From contig QXJR01000006.1 of assembly GCA_020975725.1 (NCBI GenBank), forward strand, positions 248,001 through 312,000: DNA of 64,000 bases, given 5' to 3'. The notes under the pieces are model-generated. The model did no database searches and had not been told where the DNA came from. It saw only the letters and a program-made list of their open reading frames with translations. The position numbers were made by a program, and so were the translations under genes. This document shows positions 61,039 through 64,000 of this stretch, piece after piece. The DNA is from Picocystis sp. L7. Taxonomy: Eukaryota > Chlorophyta > Picocystophyceae > Picocystales > Picocystaceae. How positions within the stretch are numbered: the stretch's first letter is position 1; each line of letters begins with the position of its first letter.

Positions 61039-62405
61039 CGCGGTTGTGGTCTCCTGCGAAGCGCGGAGTGGACGCGAACCACGTGCAGATGGAAGTCGAC
61101 ACTCGTGGGAGACCTCACTGGCGGCCGCCACCCCCTCTCTCCCTCCCTCACGAAGCCGAGAGGCGGCGCAAGAAACGGATACCGTTGTGGGCCACATCCG
61201 AGCCAAGGGGGGAGGAGGAGGAAGGGACGCTGCTCCCCTCCACCGACGAGGTTCAGGGGAAGGGGGAAGGGGACCCATCGGATCCACACAAGTGGACGCG
61301 CACGCCATCAAGCCGCAAGGGGACGGGAGATGGACGAGATGGAGGAGACGTCCCGCAACTTCACGGAAGATACGCCGACGTAGGTCGATGCCCTCTCCCG
61401 CAGGCCCTGGTGAATCCATCAAATCCATCTCCTTCGAGCAACACACACACAAACCACGCATCGACCCATCGTCGTTGTCGACGTCGAGTAAGTCTCTGTG
61501 CCTTTTCCATGAAACATACAGCCACCACCACAACCTCTAGAGAGAGGCCCGCGACCTGTGGAATGCGCCAACGTGCCTCGTTCTTGTGAGAGCCGCTTCG
61601 TCGGGTCAAGTCTACAATGTGCCTACAGAACTCAAGGGAGTCAATGTGACGGTTCAAGAGAACGCGGTGCTTGGATGATCGAGTCCGGAAGGCACGGGTC
61701 TCACGGCGGCGTTGCCATGGAGAAGCTTCTCACGCAAGCATGTGCAAGACGGGTGAATATCCAAGCGCCTTGATTCCATGCAATCGACCCTCGGACTCGG
61801 TTTTGAGTGACGTGCAAGTACAATTCGAAAGAGAGTTCCGAGCCGAATCCGTCGACACGTAGTTTCCAGATCGTTCCCATGCAAATACCAACCACGATCG
61901 CTGGCACAACTCGGCCTCGACAAGACCCATCGAACAAACATCACAAGAATTTTGTAAGCGGGTCCTAATCGCTAAAGTGTCGATGAACCTCAACGTTCAT
62001 GTTTGTAAACGTTTGCTAGATTCGAACTTCGTCCAATTTGCAACCATTCTTGGTTGATCCGTCGAACCAATCGTTTGTGCATCCCTTCTCCGTGGGCGTT
62101 CCCTTTGAGCTATGGAATGTGACATCACCTACCCCTACATTCGAATCCTGCACCGTTCTCGCGTCTTCCGTCGCCACCGCCTGGTTCCCTTGATTCCACT
62201 TTCATCGTCTCGCCTTGAATGTGCCCAACAAGCAACGCTTGCACTTTTCCATCCATCCCTTGCAGTTCTCTGGGTTGGATCGCCCCAACCATCGTTTGCA
62301 CTCCATTTGTCGACACGTCAAGGTCGGAACCTCGACACCAGGACTTCATGCGAACAAGCCGCTTTGGAGCTCGGGTTTGTGGGCGCTGAAGCCGACGGTT
62401 TGGAC
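61039..62405. promoter_or_regulatory. Divergent intergenic region, eIF5A / MFS transporter
   Basis: About 1.37 kb. The eIF5A side is GC-rich with short GGAGG and CACACACA tracts; the part from 61560 to 62200 is lower in GC. A frame reads into the transporter from 62112 (a GTG-free ATG), but homology begins only at 62406. No gene is recognised. Confidence 0.5.
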
Positions 62406-63722
62406 ATGGCGTCGAGGAAGCACCGAAGGGTGGTGTGGCTGTGCACGCTGTGCACGTTCGTGGCGTACGTGGAGCGCGTCGGGTTCCCCATCGCCTACGC
62501 CCAGCTGGCCAAGCGAGAAGCGGTGGGAGAAGGCGTGGAAGGTGCCGTGATGTCTTCCTTCTTCTTGGGATACGCGCTCACGCAAATACCGAGCAGCTGG
62601 ATCTCGGCCAGGATCGGTCTCTCCAACGTGTTGATGGGCAGCTTCCTCAGCTGGTCCATCACGTCCATCTTGACTCCCTTGTTCTGTAGGACTTCAGCCC
62701 AACTCATGGTAGCTCGAGTCTTGGTCGGCGCTTCTCAAGGGGTGTTTATTCCAGCCGTGCACTCTGTGCTTTCACAGCAGGTGCCTCCTGTGGAGAGGGC
62801 AAGAGCGGTCTCACTGGCAACTTCGGGCATGTACTTTGGATCTGCAGTGGCGATCCTGGTGTTGCCTACCATAGGAAAGAGACTCGGGCCATTCGCGGTC
62901 TTCCGCACGAGTGGACTCGCTGGGCTTACTTGGGTGCTTCTGTGGCTGTGGCTGGCAAAAGACATGGTTGAGAATGTGCACGGTAGGAGGCTCCCGGAGA
63001 CAAAGGTATCGTCTGGCATGAACTCGCGCCCAGAGCTGGATGGAAGCAAGGCCGACCCACGCCTGAAGCCTGGATATGGGGCAAAACAAAAGTTTTCCGT
63101 ACCCAGGTTGCTCAGGTGTCTGGCGTTTTGGTCCATCGTTGTCAATAACTTCACCTTTCACTATACTTTCTACACGGCTCTGAATTGGATACCCAAGTAC
63201 TTTGGCGATGGTTTGGGAAGCGATCTAGCTAGTCTGGGGCCTTTGAAAGCCCTGCCTTACATGATCATGTTTATGATGGCCAACGTTGGTGGCTTTGCTG
63301 GGGACGTTTTGATCTTTCGTCACCACTACTCGGTGACCGCAGCGAGGAAACTTGTCAACACCACGGGATTCGTCGGTGCGGGAATCGCCGTGGTCATGAT
63401 GTCCCAGGCAAATGGTACTGCTGCAGGTTTGTTCTGGACCTCCTGCCTCTCTGGGATGCTGGGTTTATCCAGGGGCGGTTTTGCCGTGAATCACATGGAC
63501 ATTGCACCGGACCACGCAGGGGTTCTCATGGGCTTTTCAAACACAGCTGGGACACTGTCGGGGTTGATTGGCGTCTCCACCACGGGCGCCATGTTGGAAC
63601 TCGTGGGGGGCGTGACAAACGCCGCTTCCTTTTTCTGGCCCTTCTTTTTATGCTCGTTGCTTTGCTTCTTTGGGACGTTCCTCTTCGAGCTCGTTGGCAC
63701 CGGCGAGGTGGTTTTTCTGTAA
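62406..63722 (+). CDS. MFS anion transporter (SLC17/PHT4-like)
   Basis: The 438-residue product has about 12 hydrophobic segments and the loops of the anion:cation symporter family: RVGFPIAYAQLA in helix 1, SSFFLGYALTQIPSSWISARIG (helices 2-3), the loop ARVLVGASQGVFIPAVHSVLSQQVPPVERARAVS, and GLSRGGFAVNHMDIAPDHAGVLMGFSNTAGT. Plant PHT4/ANTR members move phosphate or ascorbate across plastid or Golgi membranes; animal ones move glutamate or phosphate. The substrate here is open. The ATG at 62406 starts MASRKHRRVVWLCTLC; an upstream in-frame ATG at 62112 would add 98 residues, which could be a transit peptide. The stop TAA lies inside a TGTAA (63718-63722). No intron. Confidence 0.9.
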   Translation: MASRKHRRVVWLCTLCTFVAYVERVGFPIAYAQLAKREAVGEGVEGAVMSSFFLGYALTQIPSSWISARIGLSNVLMGSFLSWSITSILTPLFCRTSAQLMVARVLVGASQGVFIPAVHSVLSQQVPPVERARAVSLATSGMYFGSAVAILVLPTIGKRLGPFAVFRTSGLAGLTWVLLWLWLAKDMVENVHGRRLPETKVSSGMNSRPELDGSKADPRLKPGYGAKQKFSVPRLLRCLAFWSIVVNNFTFHYTFYTALNWIPKYFGDGLGSDLASLGPLKALPYMIMFMMANVGGFAGDVLIFRHHYSVTAARKLVNTTGFVGAGIAVVMMSQANGTAAGLFWTSCLSGMLGLSRGGFAVNHMDIAPDHAGVLMGFSNTAGTLSGLIGVSTTGAMLELVGGVTNAASFFWPFFLCSLLCFFGTFLFELVGTGEVVFL

Positions 63723-63739
63723 GCACTGTGCTTTGGCCT

Positions 63740-64000
63740 TCATTGGCCAGGCAATTTTTTGGGAGGTTTCCTGCCAGGGAAGAGAGCTTCATGGAGTGGA
63801 CTCTTGGCCACTTTCCTGGATGCTTTGTATTTGGCAAGAAGTTCCGGCATTTTTTCCATCATTCCTGGGATGCGCAAGCTCGCTGCCGTTGGTTTTTTCT
63901 TCTTGGGAAGGCCCTTCATGATGTTCAAACTCTTCGGAGGCACCGTTGGAAGCGTGCCTAGCTCCCTGCTCGTAAGATTTGCGCGCGTCCACCATCGGTC
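63740..64000 (-). CDS. C-terminal part of an unknown Lys-rich protein (cut by window end)
   Basis: A minus-strand frame stays open from the window end to a TGA at 63740-63742. The visible 86 residues are basic: GLPKKKKPTAASLRIPG, then MMEKMPELLAKYKASRKVAK, then a Lys/Pro tail ending PPKKLPGQ. I do not recognise it. Base composition and its tail-to-tail position 17 bp from the transporter stop fit the alternating pattern of the window, and the frame has reasonable codon use. It could also be a chance frame. Confidence 0.5.
   Translation of the reverse strand, partial: DRWWTRANLTSRELGTLPTVPPKSLNIMKGLPKKKKPTAASLRIPGMMEKMPELLAKYKASRKVAKSPLHEALFPGRKPPKKLPGQ

Overview
The window is nuclear DNA of a photosynthetic eukaryote of the green lineage, most likely a unicellular green alga. 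It carries plastid Cpn60 beta, plastid IF-2, solanesyl diphosphate synthase, an AKR2-type chloroplast targeting factor, a BLUS1-type STE20 kinase whose 'WNFDVRD' motif is plant-specific, a class II-like (PTEN-formin) formin, GT-AG introns, and TGTAA placed shortly after many stop codons, the usual chlorophyte poly(A) signal. Genus cannot be decided from the sequence. There are 24 protein genes (the last cut by the window end) and one tRNA-Phe. I see no transposon open reading frame, no virus-like element and no CRISPR array.

Layout, left to right (strand): CPN60B (+), GT64 glycosyltransferase (-), receptor-like TKL kinase (+), AKR2 (-), BLUS1-like kinase (+), formin (-), SMC6 (+), SF3B1 (-), solanesyl-PP synthase (+), RACK1 (-), RNase H (+), cyclin A (-), eL8/RPL7A (+), V-ATPase C (-), UAP56 (+), PurU (+), ABC1K/ADCK1 (-), plastid IF-2 (-), tRNA-Phe (-), mitochondrial bL27 (+), CCT8 (-), eS19 (+), eIF5A (-), MFS anion transporter (+), unknown Lys-rich protein (-). 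Neighbouring protein genes lie on opposite strands in 21 of 23 pairs, so the region is a chain of divergent promoters and convergent 3' ends. GC is high at the divergent promoters and first exons and falls along each gene toward the convergent ends. The recognised introns all sit near gene starts. Tandem repeats and GC-rich inverted repeats (cores GGGTTCGA and TCGAAAGGG) are concentrated in promoters and first introns.

Functionally this is mostly core machinery: translation (eS19, eL8, RACK1, eIF5A, organelle IF-2 and bL27), splicing and mRNA export (SF3B1, UAP56), folding (Cpn60 beta, CCT theta), chromosome maintenance and cell cycle (SMC6, cyclin A, RNase H), organelle metabolism (solanesyl-PP, PurU, ABC1K), cytoskeleton and membranes (formin, V-ATPase C, transporter). 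Adjacent genes are not an operon and need not act together.

The most unusual item is the 912-residue receptor-like kinase at 5599-8337. It has a signal peptide, a 12-cysteine ectodomain, a Pro-rich wall-type stalk, one membrane segment, a four-helix region resembling the MLKL/HeLo N-terminal domain, and an apparently active TKL kinase. A membrane receptor joined to an MLKL-like executioner module would be a candidate wall-sensing death or defence receptor. That function is inference. The second is the near-perfect strand alternation and its possible link to the promoter hairpins.
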